64,000 bases of DNA from Leptospira perdikensis (lineage in GTDB: Bacteria; Spirochaetota; Leptospiria; Leptospirales; Leptospiraceae), in NCBI RefSeq assembly GCF_004769575.1, contig NZ_RQGA01000003.1:1054001-1118000 (forward strand). The letters are read 5' to 3'. The notes beneath the pieces are model-generated. The model was not told the origin of the DNA, did no database searches, and saw only the letters and a program-made list of their open reading frames with translations. Made by a program: the position numbers and the translations under genes. Positions 28,901 through 37,863 of the stretch are shown here, in pieces; position 1 is the first letter of the stretch; every line of letters starts with the position of its first letter.

Positions 28901-30513
28901 AGATCAATTTTTTGTAATAACTGAAAGTTAATAAACAAAATGGGGTTTGGATCATTTTCCTTTTCCGAATAACTTATGTTTAATGAAATGAAGGGGCTTA
29001 CCCATTTGAGTTTGAAGATTTCTTGCCTATCCGTTAAGTTAATATTAAAATCTGTGGCATAAGTCCAGTTTTCAAACCAAGCCCTCGTTTTGGGATGGCC
29101 TTCTCGAAAGATGGCGCTGAATTCTAGTAAGTTTCCGTTATCGATGGGTAGGGCTAGTTTTCCTTCCCATTGGCCTCCATTTTCTCGAGATTCAAATCCA
29201 AAAGATACTACCGTTTTTTCTTTTCGCCATTCGTAAAATGCAGCTCGTCCTATTTCATTCCATTGATAATTTCCCGATTCGTTGTATTCTCTATACCGAT
29301 AGAGTAAGTTTCCCCATTCCGAAAAAAAGAAGGGTAAAAATCCAGACCGTCCGTTTTCATAACGGTGACCTTCAATGGAACTTAAAAATTCAAAACCAAG
29401 TATGTGTTTGAAACTCCCACGTGTGTATCCTAAAACTTGTGGGATTTCCGGCCGCACTTCCGATGGAGAAACCATTCCATATAACAAAGGTGAATCTCTA
29501 TATACAGTGGCATCTAAAAACAATTTAGATGCAGGGGATTCTGATTTTAAATAGAAAAAACCCACGGATTCTTTTTTATCAAAGATGGACTCCGCCTGAA
29601 TTCTATGGTTTCCTAAGTCTTGAGAATTCCAAGAATCATTTATGTATAAACTAGATTTATTTTCTCCTGCCGACCAAACGGCCGAATAGGATTTGTTTGG
29701 TGATACAAAGTAGATTCCAGGATAGGCAGAGAATGCGGCTGATTGATACATTCCGAATTCATATTCTTTTCCCTCTCTGAGATATCTGTATCCTAAAAAG
29801 TTAGAAAATAAAATAGGTTGGGGGAGGGGAGATCCTGTTCTTTCCAATTGAGAATAGAAGTTTGGATCTTTCGCAAAGTAAAAATGAGGGATGGGTTTAT
29901 AACGATTCCCAGAAGTGAATCGAAATTGTTGGAAAGTAAGATTAGTTCCATAAGAAAAGGTCTCATCACGTTTTTCTAAAATCCAAATTTGTCCTTTTCC
30001 TTTCCCACCAAGAAAAACGGAGGAATGATTTTTTTCCTCTCTTGGCAAATACCGAACATCCAAGTTTTGGTAACCCATCCCAAAAAATAACTCATAAGGT
30101 GGATCTGTTGTGTATGGAAAGGTTTGGTTTCTTTTTATATTTTTTGTTTTGGTATCCCTAGGGAAATTTCGATCAGTACCTGAATGGGGTTGGTGATTTA
30201 CATTTTTAGTTTCGACTAATCTTTGTTTGGATCTTTCTCCTTCATTCAATGGCTGTTGGATGTAGACTGTAATTTGTTTTAGTTTCCAAACTTTTGCTAC
30301 GAGGTTTGCCTCTTTTCCTTTTAAGGACCGTTTCCACTGAATGAAATTTTCTGGAGGTTGTTTGGCTTTTTCCTTCCAGGCTGCGGCCAAATGGGGAGGA
30401 AATCCGGCTTCTAAAAGTTCGGAGATGGAAACCTGATCCGGCTTTTTCTCTACGGCTTGCAAAGTCTGTACGAGAGAAATCCACAAAATAACCCCGATTT
30501 TCTGCCAATCCAC
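28897..30513 (-). CDS. Predicted outer-membrane protein with N-terminal helix-hairpin-helix-like segment
   Basis: The 538-residue protein has an N-terminal export signal, then a ~70-residue helical segment (SISELLEAGFPPHLAAAW, NFIQWKRSLKGKEANLVAKV) that resembles the ComEA/GspK-type helix-hairpin-helix. After a basic linker come ~400 residues of alternating aromatic beta-strands (FFGMGYQNLDVRYL, SYGTNLTFQQFRF, FISLNISYSEKEND), which suggests a beta-barrel. No signature family was recognised. Both the barrel and the HhH calls are inferences from pattern. The gene upstream on the plus strand is divergent, 276 bp away. Confidence 0.6.
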   Translation of the reverse strand: MDWQKIGVILWISLVQTLQAVEKKPDQVSISELLEAGFPPHLAAAWKEKAKQPPENFIQWKRSLKGKEANLVAKVWKLKQITVYIQQPLNEGERSKQRLVETKNVNHQPHSGTDRNFPRDTKTKNIKRNQTFPYTTDPPYELFFGMGYQNLDVRYLPREEKNHSSVFLGGKGKGQIWILEKRDETFSYGTNLTFQQFRFTSGNRYKPIPHFYFAKDPNFYSQLERTGSPLPQPILFSNFLGYRYLREGKEYEFGMYQSAAFSAYPGIYFVSPNKSYSAVWSAGENKSSLYINDSWNSQDLGNHRIQAESIFDKKESVGFFYLKSESPASKLFLDATVYRDSPLLYGMVSPSEVRPEIPQVLGYTRGSFKHILGFEFLSSIEGHRYENGRSGFLPFFFSEWGNLLYRYREYNESGNYQWNEIGRAAFYEWRKEKTVVSFGFESRENGGQWEGKLALPIDNGNLLEFSAIFREGHPKTRAWFENWTYATDFNINLTDRQEIFKLKWVSPFISLNISYSEKENDPNPILFINFQLLQKIDL

Positions 30514-30684
30514 CAGGATTGAGGTCTGAAATTTCGTTTTTTAGGCCTCATTCCGGTTGCTTTTTTTTAAAAGGGACATATTTTATATCTCCCAAATCAA
30601 AAAATTCTTATCTAGGACGGGTTTTGTCCCAGGTGGATGCTAAATTTATATATAGAAACCGATAAAAACGTGAAAAAAATATTG

Positions 30685-30707
30685 ACTTAACTTCTCAAAT
30701 GTTAAGT
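30685..30707. promoter_or_regulatory. Perfect 7-bp inverted repeat (candidate operator)
   Basis: ACTTAAC at 30685-30691 and GTTAAGT at 30701-30707 are perfect inverted repeats with a 9-nt spacer. The left arm overlaps a TTGACT hexamer (30682-30687), and a TATATT lies at 30727-30732. The site sits ~85-105 bp upstream of the 71-residue gene, in a 276-bp region between divergent genes that is otherwise without a gene. Confidence 0.45.
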
Positions 30708-30789
30708 AGTGTAAACAAGCGTTTAGTATATTATTGGTATTATTTTTTAGTTTTATGTCGTCTAACATGATGACGGGGAGGAAAAACCT

Positions 30790-31005
30790 ATGATCGTTCG
30801 ATCCATCCAACAACCCGCTTACAACCGCCACAAGGACCAAGGCCTTACAGGGCAAGGTCCTAAAAAGGGATTTTCCCAAAATCAAACTGGGAAGACCTTT
30901 GAGGATTATCTAATGGAAGCCTTCCAAGGGGAAGTGGTTCAAAATGGAGAGTGGGTATCACCCAGTCTTTCTGATCTTGGCCAAAAAAACCTAAAGAGGA
31001 TGTAG
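30790..31005 (+). CDS. Small hydrophilic protein of unknown function
   Basis: 71 residues with no signal peptide or membrane segment; rich in Gln, Lys and Gly (QGPKKGFSQNQTGKTFED), with one likely helix (TFEDYLMEAFQGEVV). A strong GGGAGG SD precedes the ATG, and it has its own upstream region with an inverted repeat, which supports a real gene. It lies just before the polysaccharide exporter genes, separated by a hairpin. No family recognised. Confidence 0.6.
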   Translation: MIVRSIQQPAYNRHKDQGLTGQGPKKGFSQNQTGKTFEDYLMEAFQGEVVQNGEWVSPSLSDLGQKNLKRM

Positions 31006-31017
31006 TTCCAAAATACC

Positions 31018-31043
31018 GGCTTCTGGTTCTAGAACTGGAAGCC
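31018..31043. terminator. 26-nt near-perfect palindrome between small gene and ABC exporter
   Basis: GGCTTC pairs with GAAGCC, two G-U wobbles continue the stem, and the centre GTTCTAGAAC is palindromic, giving a stem of about 11 bp with a tetraloop. No T-run follows, so it is not a classic intrinsic terminator. It ends 19 nt before the ABC permease start and could attenuate read-through or bind a protein. Confidence 0.4.
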
Positions 31044-31062
31044 AGGGGCCGACAATCAAAGT

Positions 31063-31812
31063 ATGGAGAAAGTATCCATACTTTGGGCTCTCGTTCGGCG
31101 TGACTACGCACTGCAGTATGCAGGATCCTTTTTAGGCATCTCCTGGATGTTTCTGCAGAACTTAGTCCTCATCAGTTTGTACGCACTGGTATTCCTAGTG
31201 CTTAATTTAAAAAATCCATCTACCCAAGAAGACTTCACGGCTTATTTATTAACCGGACTTTTGTATTGGATTCCCATCCAAGAGCTCTTAGTCCGTGGTA
31301 CGGGGATTCTTACCGACAATCGAAGTTTACTCAAAAGATCTAGCCTTGGTATTGATTTGTTTTTATGGATTCCCTATGTCCAATTTCTCATCCATAGCCT
31401 AGTTACATCCATTCCCGTTTTTATTTATTTGGCTTATTCAGGTAAGTTGAACCTTTCTGGAATCCTTCTTGGTTATTTGATTTTGGTGTTCTCTGGGCTT
31501 TATTTGATGTTACTTTTGCATTATCTTTCACGGTTGAATATTTTATTAAAAGATATTTCACCTTTGATTCGTTTGGTGAGTCAACTTATCTTCTGGGGAA
31601 TTCCTGTTTTGTATTATCCAACTGGATATTTAAAAGAGTGGAATCGTTTAAATCCGTTTACCATTCCTTTAGATGTTTTTCGCAGTTTCGTGATTCCGGG
31701 TTACACTCCTCAATTTGATTGGATTCAAATTTTACCGTTTCTGTTTTTTTTCTTTCTTGTGTATCTACTTGCGAAACGTAAATTCCAATCGGTGATTTTG
31801 GATCATCTTTAA
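31063..31812 (+). CDS. ABC-2 type polysaccharide export permease (Wzm-like)
   Basis: The 249-residue inner-membrane permease has six or so hydrophobic helices and the family pattern of O-antigen/teichoic-acid exporters: an N-terminal amphipathic LVRRDYALQYAGSFLGISW, then a C-terminal segment IFWGIPVLYYPTGYLKEWN followed by NPFTIPLDVFRSFVIPG. It would form the channel for a lipid-linked polysaccharide together with the ATPase encoded 5 bp downstream. The SD is weak. Confidence 0.9.
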   Translation: MEKVSILWALVRRDYALQYAGSFLGISWMFLQNLVLISLYALVFLVLNLKNPSTQEDFTAYLLTGLLYWIPIQELLVRGTGILTDNRSLLKRSSLGIDLFLWIPYVQFLIHSLVTSIPVFIYLAYSGKLNLSGILLGYLILVFSGLYLMLLLHYLSRLNILLKDISPLIRLVSQLIFWGIPVLYYPTGYLKEWNRLNPFTIPLDVFRSFVIPGYTPQFDWIQILPFLFFFFLVYLLAKRKFQSVILDHL

Positions 31813-31817
31813 TTTAA

Positions 31818-33017
31818 ATGGCCTCTGTTGTTTTAGAAAATCTTTCTAAGGACTACCATGGATTTTCAAAACCTTGGAAACGAATCCTTGCGGGACTTAG
31901 TTTTGGTTACTTTGGAATTGACTCTAAATTTACCGCCTTACAATCAATCGATTTAAAAGTTGGGCCTGGTGAAATTTTAGGGATCATCGGTAGAAATGGT
32001 GCAGGGAAATCTACACTTCTAAAATTGATCACAGGTGTTATCAGTAAAGATAAAGGGAATCTTGTCGTAAATGGCTCGGTTCGTGCTCTTCTTGAGTTAA
32101 GTGTAGGTTTTAATCCAGAACTTTCTGGAGAAGAAAATGTCTATTTTAATGGTCTGGTTTGGGGTTACAAACCATCTGAGATCAAGGAACTTACAGATTC
32201 TATTTTTGAATTCGCTGAGTTAAATGAGTTTCGAAATTCTCCTTTAAAGAACTATAGCTCGGGAATGGCAATGCGACTTGGGTTCAGTCTTGCCACTGCC
32301 AAACGCCCTGATATCTTAATTGTGGATGAAGCCTTAGCTGTAGGAGACGCTAGTTTCCAACAAAAATGTCTCAAACGGATCGATGAATTTTCGAAGTCTG
32401 GATCTTGTATTTTGGTTGTGAGTCATGATCTTGGACTTATCTCCTACTTTTGTACGAGAGCTGTTCTTTTAAATAAAGGTAGTTTGTTACTTGATGGAAG
32501 TCCGAAGGCAGTGATCGAAGAGTATATGCACGTGTTAGCTGGCGCGACGGAACCTTCCTCGGTTCAAGCATCCGAATCCATTCGGGACATTCATATTGCC
32601 CTTAACGACCCTAAGGGGCAAGAAACACGCCATCACTTCCTTGGAGAAAAAGCTACCCTCCGGATCGAATTTCAAACTACTAAGCCAATCATTGATGGAA
32701 CCATCGGTTTCCATATTGATAACGAAAAGGGAATCCGAATTTTTGGAACCAACTCACACCATTTGGGATATCAAAATTTAAACTTCCCAATGGGTGAGAG
32801 ATCCATTGTCGAATTCCAATTTCCCATTCAGTTTAGCGAAGGAAAATACAGTTTAGGGGTTTCCATCCACAAAGGTGAGTCTCATATCGAGGGGAGTTAT
32901 TTTTGGGGTGAATCCGTTTTTGATTTTGAAGTGGAACGAGGAAAAATCGGAAAATTTGTCGGTATTTGTCATCTTCCAACAGAATTTGCCGTTCAAACCC
33001 GTCCCAAATCAAATTAG
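31818..33017 (+). CDS. Polysaccharide ABC exporter ATP-binding subunit (Wzt-like) with C-terminal substrate domain
   Basis: 399 residues. The ABC domain has Walker A GRNGAGKST (58-66), a degenerate LSGGQ (YSSGMAMRLGFSLAT) and Walker B ILIVDEALAVGD, with the VGDASFQQKC stretch typical of Wzt/TagH ATPases. The last ~150 residues are a beta-sandwich-like domain (TIGFHIDNEKGIRIFGTNSH, SVSIHKGESHIEG-type strands), matching the Wzt-C domain that recognises the polysaccharide end in O-antigen export. It therefore probably exports an O-antigen or capsule-like polymer. ugd follows 45 bp later. Confidence 0.92.
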   Translation: MASVVLENLSKDYHGFSKPWKRILAGLSFGYFGIDSKFTALQSIDLKVGPGEILGIIGRNGAGKSTLLKLITGVISKDKGNLVVNGSVRALLELSVGFNPELSGEENVYFNGLVWGYKPSEIKELTDSIFEFAELNEFRNSPLKNYSSGMAMRLGFSLATAKRPDILIVDEALAVGDASFQQKCLKRIDEFSKSGSCILVVSHDLGLISYFCTRAVLLNKGSLLLDGSPKAVIEEYMHVLAGATEPSSVQASESIRDIHIALNDPKGQETRHHFLGEKATLRIEFQTTKPIIDGTIGFHIDNEKGIRIFGTNSHHLGYQNLNFPMGERSIVEFQFPIQFSEGKYSLGVSIHKGESHIEGSYFWGESVFDFEVERGKIGKFVGICHLPTEFAVQTRPKSN

Positions 33018-33062
33018 AAAAACAGTTTCCTTCAAAGGAAAAAACTAAATTCTGGAAATCCT

Positions 33063-34367
33063 ATGAAAGTTTGTGTGGTCGGAACCGGATATGTGGGCCT
33101 CGTTGCAGGAACCTGTTTTGCTGAATATGGCAATGAAGTCATTTGTATTGATAAAGATGAAAAGAAAATTAACGACCTGAAAAAAGGTATCATTCCCATT
33201 TATGAGCCTGGACTCACGGAACTTGTGGAAAGAAACCACAAAGAAGGAAGATTACAATTTTCCACTTCACTGAAAGATGGTGTCGAAGCTTCAGAGTTTG
33301 TGTTTATCGCGGTAGGTACACCTACATCGGATAACGGCTCCGCAGACCTACGATTTGTTTTTGCTGTGGCAGAAGAAGTCGGTAAAACAATGAATGGATA
33401 CAAAATCATTGTAGATAAATCAACAGTTCCTGTGGGAACCGCTGACCAAGTAAAAGCCATTGTTGCAAAAAACACAAAACACCCGTTTGACGTTGTTTCC
33501 AATCCAGAGTTCTTAAAAGAAGGTGCTGCGATTGATGACTTCATGCGTCCAGAACGCGTTGTTATCGGAGCTGAGTCCGACGTCGCTGCTAAAAAAATGA
33601 GCGAACTTTATTCTCCTTTTGTATTAAACGGAAATCCAATCATCACAATGAGCATTCGTTCCGCGGAGCTCACAAAATATGCATGTAACGCATTTCTTGC
33701 GACAAAAATTTCCTTTGTCAATGAAATCGCAAATCTTTGCGATGCACTTGGTGCTAACTATGATGATGTTAGAAAAGGAATGGGAACTGACTCGAGAATT
33801 GGGCGCCAGTTTTTATATGCAGGGATTGGTTATGGTGGATCTTGTTTTCCAAAAGATGTAAGAGCCCTTCTTCGCACAGCAGAGGAAGTGAATGCACCGA
33901 TGCATATCATTCAGTCTGTAGAAGATGTAAACGAAAAACAAAAAACTCGTTTAACTGACAAAATTTTTGAACATTTCAAATCAACAGATATGAAAGGTAA
34001 AACTTTTGGTATTTGGGGTTTATCTTTTAAGCCAGGAACAGATGATATGCGAGAAGCTCCATCGATCCCTCTTATTTATGAACTACATAAAAATGGAGCT
34101 AAGATCCAAGTGTTTGATCCGGCTTCAATGGAAACATCGAAGTATTATTTTGATGGAAAGGTCGAATACAAAAAGGATGCATACTCTGCTCTCCAAGACG
34201 CAGATGCTATGTTGTTATTAACGGAATGGAGAGAGTTTAGAGAACCTGATTTTAATAAGATTAAGAGTCTATTAAAAAGTCCGTTAGTTTTCGACGGAAG
34301 AAACCAATACAAACCAACTCTTATGAATGAGTTAGGATTTACTTATTATTCTATCGGAAATCGATAA
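33063..34367 (+). CDS. ugd: UDP-glucose 6-dehydrogenase
   Basis: The 434-residue enzyme oxidises UDP-glucose to UDP-glucuronate with NAD+. It has the N-terminal Rossmann motif KVCVVGTGYVGLVAGTCFAE, IPIYEPGLTELV, STVPVGTADQV, NPEFLKEGAAIDDF and the catalytic Cys261 in YGGSCFPKDVRAL, then WGLSFKPGTDDMREAPS. All signature elements are present. It supplies glucuronate-type sugars for surface polysaccharide and sits directly after the exporter genes. Confidence 0.95.
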   Translation: MKVCVVGTGYVGLVAGTCFAEYGNEVICIDKDEKKINDLKKGIIPIYEPGLTELVERNHKEGRLQFSTSLKDGVEASEFVFIAVGTPTSDNGSADLRFVFAVAEEVGKTMNGYKIIVDKSTVPVGTADQVKAIVAKNTKHPFDVVSNPEFLKEGAAIDDFMRPERVVIGAESDVAAKKMSELYSPFVLNGNPIITMSIRSAELTKYACNAFLATKISFVNEIANLCDALGANYDDVRKGMGTDSRIGRQFLYAGIGYGGSCFPKDVRALLRTAEEVNAPMHIIQSVEDVNEKQKTRLTDKIFEHFKSTDMKGKTFGIWGLSFKPGTDDMREAPSIPLIYELHKNGAKIQVFDPASMETSKYYFDGKVEYKKDAYSALQDADAMLLLTEWREFREPDFNKIKSLLKSPLVFDGRNQYKPTLMNELGFTYYSIGNR

Positions 34368-34371
34368 ATTC

Positions 34372-34408
34372 TTTAGTCCAACCTGAGAAAAACTTTGGTT
34401 GGACTAAA
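34372..34408. terminator. Bidirectional hairpin between ugd and thioredoxin-TPR gene
   Basis: A perfect 12-bp inverted repeat (TTTAGTCCAACC / GGTTGGACTAAA) with a 13-nt loop lies between the two convergent genes and includes the stop codon of the minus-strand gene. A-rich and T-rich arm ends fit a terminator usable in both directions, though no long T-run follows. Confidence 0.7.
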
Positions 34409-35225
34409 ATCCTCTCTCAATTTCTGACAAAGCTTCGTTACACATCGATTTATCTGTATCGGTTGTTAGTTGTGGCTTGATCTCTGTCAGGATTGATTTC
34501 GCAAGTTTTGATTCACCCGCATCTTTTAAAGTCAACCCATAATACAGTTTAGCAGTAATTTTGCGATTGGATGTTGGATATAGTTCTAAATATTCTTTCC
34601 AGGATTTTACGGCAGATTCCTTCGGACCATGAATGGATTTGACCAGGTTTAGATTAAAATGTGCACTTTCTTTTAATAGAGGCAAAGTTTTGGATTTTTG
34701 GATGGTTTCTGTGAACTGGGATTCTGCTTTCTCAAAGTCTTTGTTTTGGAAATACAACAAACCCAATCGAAAGTGGATGTCTGGACTGTTTACGTTCCGT
34801 CTCAGTTCCGTTTTGAGATAGGACTCAATATTTGGTTCTTGAAGGATTCTTTTTGAGATGTTCAGTATATCTTCTTTTGTTGCTAACCCGGAAATTTTAG
34901 TCACATAATTTCCATCCCCATCTAAAAATAGAATCGTAGGGTAACCTTCGATATTGTATTTCTTTCGAAGATTGGGAAATTCCTCTCCGTCTAACCGAAC
35001 TCTTACGAAGCTATCTAATACACGACTGACTTCCGGATCTGGGAAAATTTCTTTTTCTAAAACCAAACAGTAGGTGCACCAATCCGCAAATACATCCACA
35101 ATGATAAATTTTTTATCTTGTTTTGCTGTTTCAAATCCCTTTTGGATGGAACTCCCCCAAGGGGATTCAGAAAACAAAGCGCTCGCGAAAAGAAAGAATA
35201 AAACAGGCAGAATCTTACGAACCAT
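34404..35225 (-). CDS. Exported thioredoxin-fold protein with TPR-like C-terminus
   Basis: 273 residues. A signal peptide (ILPVLFFLFASALFS) leads into a thioredoxin domain with the redox motif ADWCTYC (Cys50 and Cys53), LDGEEFPNLRKKYNIEGYPTILF (cis-Pro region) and GLATKEDIL. Residues ~145-265 look like two or three TPRs (FRLGLLYFQNKDFEKAESQF). It would act in the periplasm, perhaps in disulfide reduction like the C-terminal DsbD domain. The start has an AGGA SD. It converges on ugd and is divergent from hisE. Confidence 0.88.
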   Translation of the reverse strand: MVRKILPVLFFLFASALFSESPWGSSIQKGFETAKQDKKFIIVDVFADWCTYCLVLEKEIFPDPEVSRVLDSFVRVRLDGEEFPNLRKKYNIEGYPTILFLDGDGNYVTKISGLATKEDILNISKRILQEPNIESYLKTELRRNVNSPDIHFRLGLLYFQNKDFEKAESQFTETIQKSKTLPLLKESAHFNLNLVKSIHGPKESAVKSWKEYLELYPTSNRKITAKLYYGLTLKDAGESKLAKSILTEIKPQLTTDTDKSMCNEALSEIERGF

Positions 35226-35322
35226 TCACTAAATCCTATTGTTTTTCCTTTCTTTTGAATAGTCAATTTTCGCTTTTTCGAAATGGAATGGGCAGTTTCC
35301 ATGGTCGCTAGAAGGTCAAAAT

Positions 35323-35601
35323 ATGGAATTTTTACTGAAACTGGAAGAACTGCTACGCAAACGTAAGGAAGAATTGCCAGAAAAATCTTATACTGCAGAA
35401 CTTTTCCGCGATGGTGTTGACCGCATTCTCAAAAAAATTGGTGAGGAAGCTGGAGAGGTCATCATAGCGGCAAAAAATCCCAATGAAAAAGAACTCATTC
35501 ATGAAATTGCGGACTTGGTATTTCATTTAGAAGTATTGATGGTGGAAAAAGGAATTAGCCTCTCTACCATCGCAAAAGAACTGGAAAAACGCCACAGTTA
35601 A
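35323..35601 (+). CDS. hisE: Phosphoribosyl-ATP pyrophosphatase
   Basis: The 92-residue enzyme performs the second step of histidine synthesis (PR-ATP to PR-AMP). Motifs are [30 protein letters not shown] and [18 protein letters not shown], the MazG-like metal-binding Glu/Asp pattern. Length is normal for a stand-alone HisE; no hisI is fused or adjacent. A GAAGG-type SD lies 8 nt before the ATG. Confidence 0.93.
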   Translation: MEFLLKLEELLRKRKEELPEKSYTAELFRDGVDRILKKIGEEAGEVIIAAKNPNEKELIHEIADLVFHLEVLMVEKGISLSTIAKELEKRHS

Positions 35602-35627
35602 CCTGATTGTTTCCCATTGGAAACTAA

Positions 35628-36716
35628 ATGAAGATATTCCTGTACTTACTGTACCCTCTCAGTTGGCTTTACCAATTTCTTTTTTGGTGGATACAAAGAG
35701 GGATTACTTCTTTCCAACTGCCTAATGTTTTAGTCATCAGTGTCGGTAATCTCACAGTAGGAGGGACTGGCAAAACTCCTTTTGTTCAATATTTAGTTCG
35801 CTTTTTTAATACAGTATACCCTGGTTATGCGGTCACAATTTTATCTAGAGGGTATAAAGCAGAAAAAAGCGAAGTAGGAGCAATCTTACCTAATGGACTT
35901 TCTCCGCAGTTATTTGGGGATGAACCAAGCCAACATAAAGAAATGTTTCCCGATGTACAAGTAATCATCGGAAGAGATAGAAAAAAATCTTTCCTACTTT
36001 ATAATCAAATTCAATCTCCAAAACATATTGTTATCTTGGATGACGGATTCCAACACAAAGCTCTCTATCGGGATTTTGATTTTGTCCTCTTGGATGCGAA
36101 TTCTCCTTTTGGGAATGGGTTCACAATTCCTTTGGGATTTTTACGTGAACCTATTCGTCATAGTAAAAGAGCAGATGCGATTGTATTTACTAAGTTAACT
36201 TTTCAGAACAGAATTCATTTAGATCAGTATAAAAAAAGTTTAAGAAAGATAGAAAAGACCATACCAATTTTTTGTTCGAAATTTGAATCCTCCGTATGGA
36301 AAGTTCAGATCGATCAAAACTTAAATTACGAACCGTTTAAACTTATGCCGGGTTTAAAATACTTTTTGGTGACTGGGGTTGGAAACCCAGAGAATGTATA
36401 CGAAACTGCAAAATCTAATTTGTTATCGGAATCCATTCGAACTAAATACTTTTCAGATCATTTTGAATTTTCTGCTACTGCATTGATCTCTTTGTTGAAA
36501 GAAATACAAATCGGTGAATTTTTAATAACTACAGAAAAAGACTGGATTAAAATAAGAACGGATATCGGTTTTTTAGCAGGATTGAAAAGAAAAAACATTA
36601 CTGTATTAGTTCTAATGATTCAGGTTTCTGTAGAAGAGGATAAAAAACTTGAATCTATGTTAGTTGATCTCGTTTCCACATACGAAGCAAAAATCGATCA
36701 GGCCTCAAAGATTTAG
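35628..36716 (+). CDS. lpxK: Tetraacyldisaccharide 4'-kinase
   Basis: The 362-residue enzyme phosphorylates the lipid A disaccharide at the 4' position at the inner membrane. It has an N-terminal hydrophobic helix (LLYPLSWLYQFLFWWI), then VLVISVGNLTVGGTGKTPFV with the P-loop at 45-51, YAVTILSRGYK, GDEPSQHKE and the catalytic ILDDGFQHKALYRDFD region. It shows this organism makes lipid A. Its last 62 bp overlap the 3' end of the convergent FAD oxidoreductase gene. Confidence 0.94.
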   Translation: MKIFLYLLYPLSWLYQFLFWWIQRGITSFQLPNVLVISVGNLTVGGTGKTPFVQYLVRFFNTVYPGYAVTILSRGYKAEKSEVGAILPNGLSPQLFGDEPSQHKEMFPDVQVIIGRDRKKSFLLYNQIQSPKHIVILDDGFQHKALYRDFDFVLLDANSPFGNGFTIPLGFLREPIRHSKRADAIVFTKLTFQNRIHLDQYKKSLRKIEKTIPIFCSKFESSVWKVQIDQNLNYEPFKLMPGLKYFLVTGVGNPENVYETAKSNLLSESIRTKYFSDHFEFSATALISLLKEIQIGEFLITTEKDWIKIRTDIGFLAGLKRKNITVLVLMIQVSVEEDKKLESMLVDLVSTYEAKIDQASKI

Positions 36717-37854
36717 AAATTTTTTCGGGCAAAAGATTTGGTTCTCCCAAAATTGATGAAACCAAGATCTCCGCAGAATATAAAGAATGGGTGAGCCCTC
36801 TTGATCCAAGTCCGTTCAGAATTCCTACGGATTCGTAGTATGGGATTTTCATTTCTTTTTCTCCGCTTCTTAGTGCGTTTTGATATTTAATTGATAAATC
36901 GATTTTCGAGATATTTGGTAATTTCCCGACAATGGGGCTACGATCTTGAGATTGTGTTCTGTAGCTCACTCTAGTGGAAAACAAACGAGGGTTTTGTGGT
37001 TCCCATTTAGAAGTAAGTTCTGGTAATTTTTGTAGTAAGGTTTTCCACATTAACTCAGATTCTTCTGGCCTCGACTCTTGTTCTAATTTGAATTCATCAA
37101 ATGTGGCCCCTAATACTTGATACCCTGCGATCGGTGGTGTGATGTAGTCACCAAACAAAATACCATATTTATTTGTCGGTTTTTGCTCAGGAATCTGTAA
37201 AATTTGTCCGCGCACTTTTTTTAAAGGTACCCAATTTAGGTGAACATCTTCTGTAAATTGATAACCTTGACTCAGAAATAAATAGTCACAATGAATTTCT
37301 TCGTTAGAGGTTTTACAGAGAATCTGTAGTTTCGAGTTTTGCTTTGATTCTTCCCAAGTTAGTAACTTACAGGAATATTCGATTCGTGGGTTTGCTAATA
37401 TAAGGATTTGTTTTGTAAGATCTACTGGGGAAACGGATTTCCCTTCGGGAAAAAATAGAGCGGGGGAATTTGAAAATGGTTCAACACTCTCTTTTGCGAT
37501 ATGGTTCGGGATTTGATGAGAAATAATTGAGTGAGAATAACGATCATACGTTTCTTTTGTATCCATAAGATAATAAATTCCATCTACATGAGGGACAAGA
37601 TCTTTTAGATGAAATTTTTCCCAAATGGATAGAAAGTACTGAAAAGCTGCCAGTGAAAATTCAGATTCGGCTGTTTTGTGTTTGGTGAGAAATGGATATA
37701 CAACTCCAATTGGATTCCCGCTAGCATGTTTTGCTGGGCCTGAGTCAGAATCAATTAAAATAGTTTTGATATTCCTCTCTTTTAGCGACAAACAAATGCT
37801 AGCACCAGCAATTCCTGCTCCAACAACAACTGCTGTTTTTTCTTTTACGTTCAT
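36655..37854 (-). CDS. mnmC: FAD-dependent tRNA cmnm5U oxidoreductase, MnmC C-terminal domain as a separate protein
   Basis: The 399-residue DAO-type oxidoreductase begins with the dinucleotide-binding motif TAVVVGAGIAGASICLSL and carries ASGNPIGVVYPFLT, the GNxxGxxYP signature of MnmC. VRGQILQIPEQ and a closing LGSRGLTHSLYSAEIL segment also fit. It would remove the carboxymethyl group from cmnm5(s2)U34 in tRNA to give nm5(s2)U, which MnmD then methylates. In E. coli these two activities are fused; here the methyltransferase is the separate gene 9 bp upstream. It overlaps lpxK by 62 bp at the 3' end. Confidence 0.85.
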   Translation of the reverse strand: MNVKEKTAVVVGAGIAGASICLSLKERNIKTILIDSDSGPAKHASGNPIGVVYPFLTKHKTAESEFSLAAFQYFLSIWEKFHLKDLVPHVDGIYYLMDTKETYDRYSHSIISHQIPNHIAKESVEPFSNSPALFFPEGKSVSPVDLTKQILILANPRIEYSCKLLTWEESKQNSKLQILCKTSNEEIHCDYLFLSQGYQFTEDVHLNWVPLKKVRGQILQIPEQKPTNKYGILFGDYITPPIAGYQVLGATFDEFKLEQESRPEESELMWKTLLQKLPELTSKWEPQNPRLFSTRVSYRTQSQDRSPIVGKLPNISKIDLSIKYQNALRSGEKEMKIPYYESVGILNGLGSRGLTHSLYSAEILVSSILGEPNLLPEKISKSLRPDRFLLRMWKRDQLT

Positions 37855-37863
37855 CGGGTATTA

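Noticed and set aside
37855..37863. Frameshift in a fused mnmC gene
   Set aside because: The upstream product ends at the natural domain end and the downstream product begins with its own start before the FAD motif, so two intact genes are more likely.
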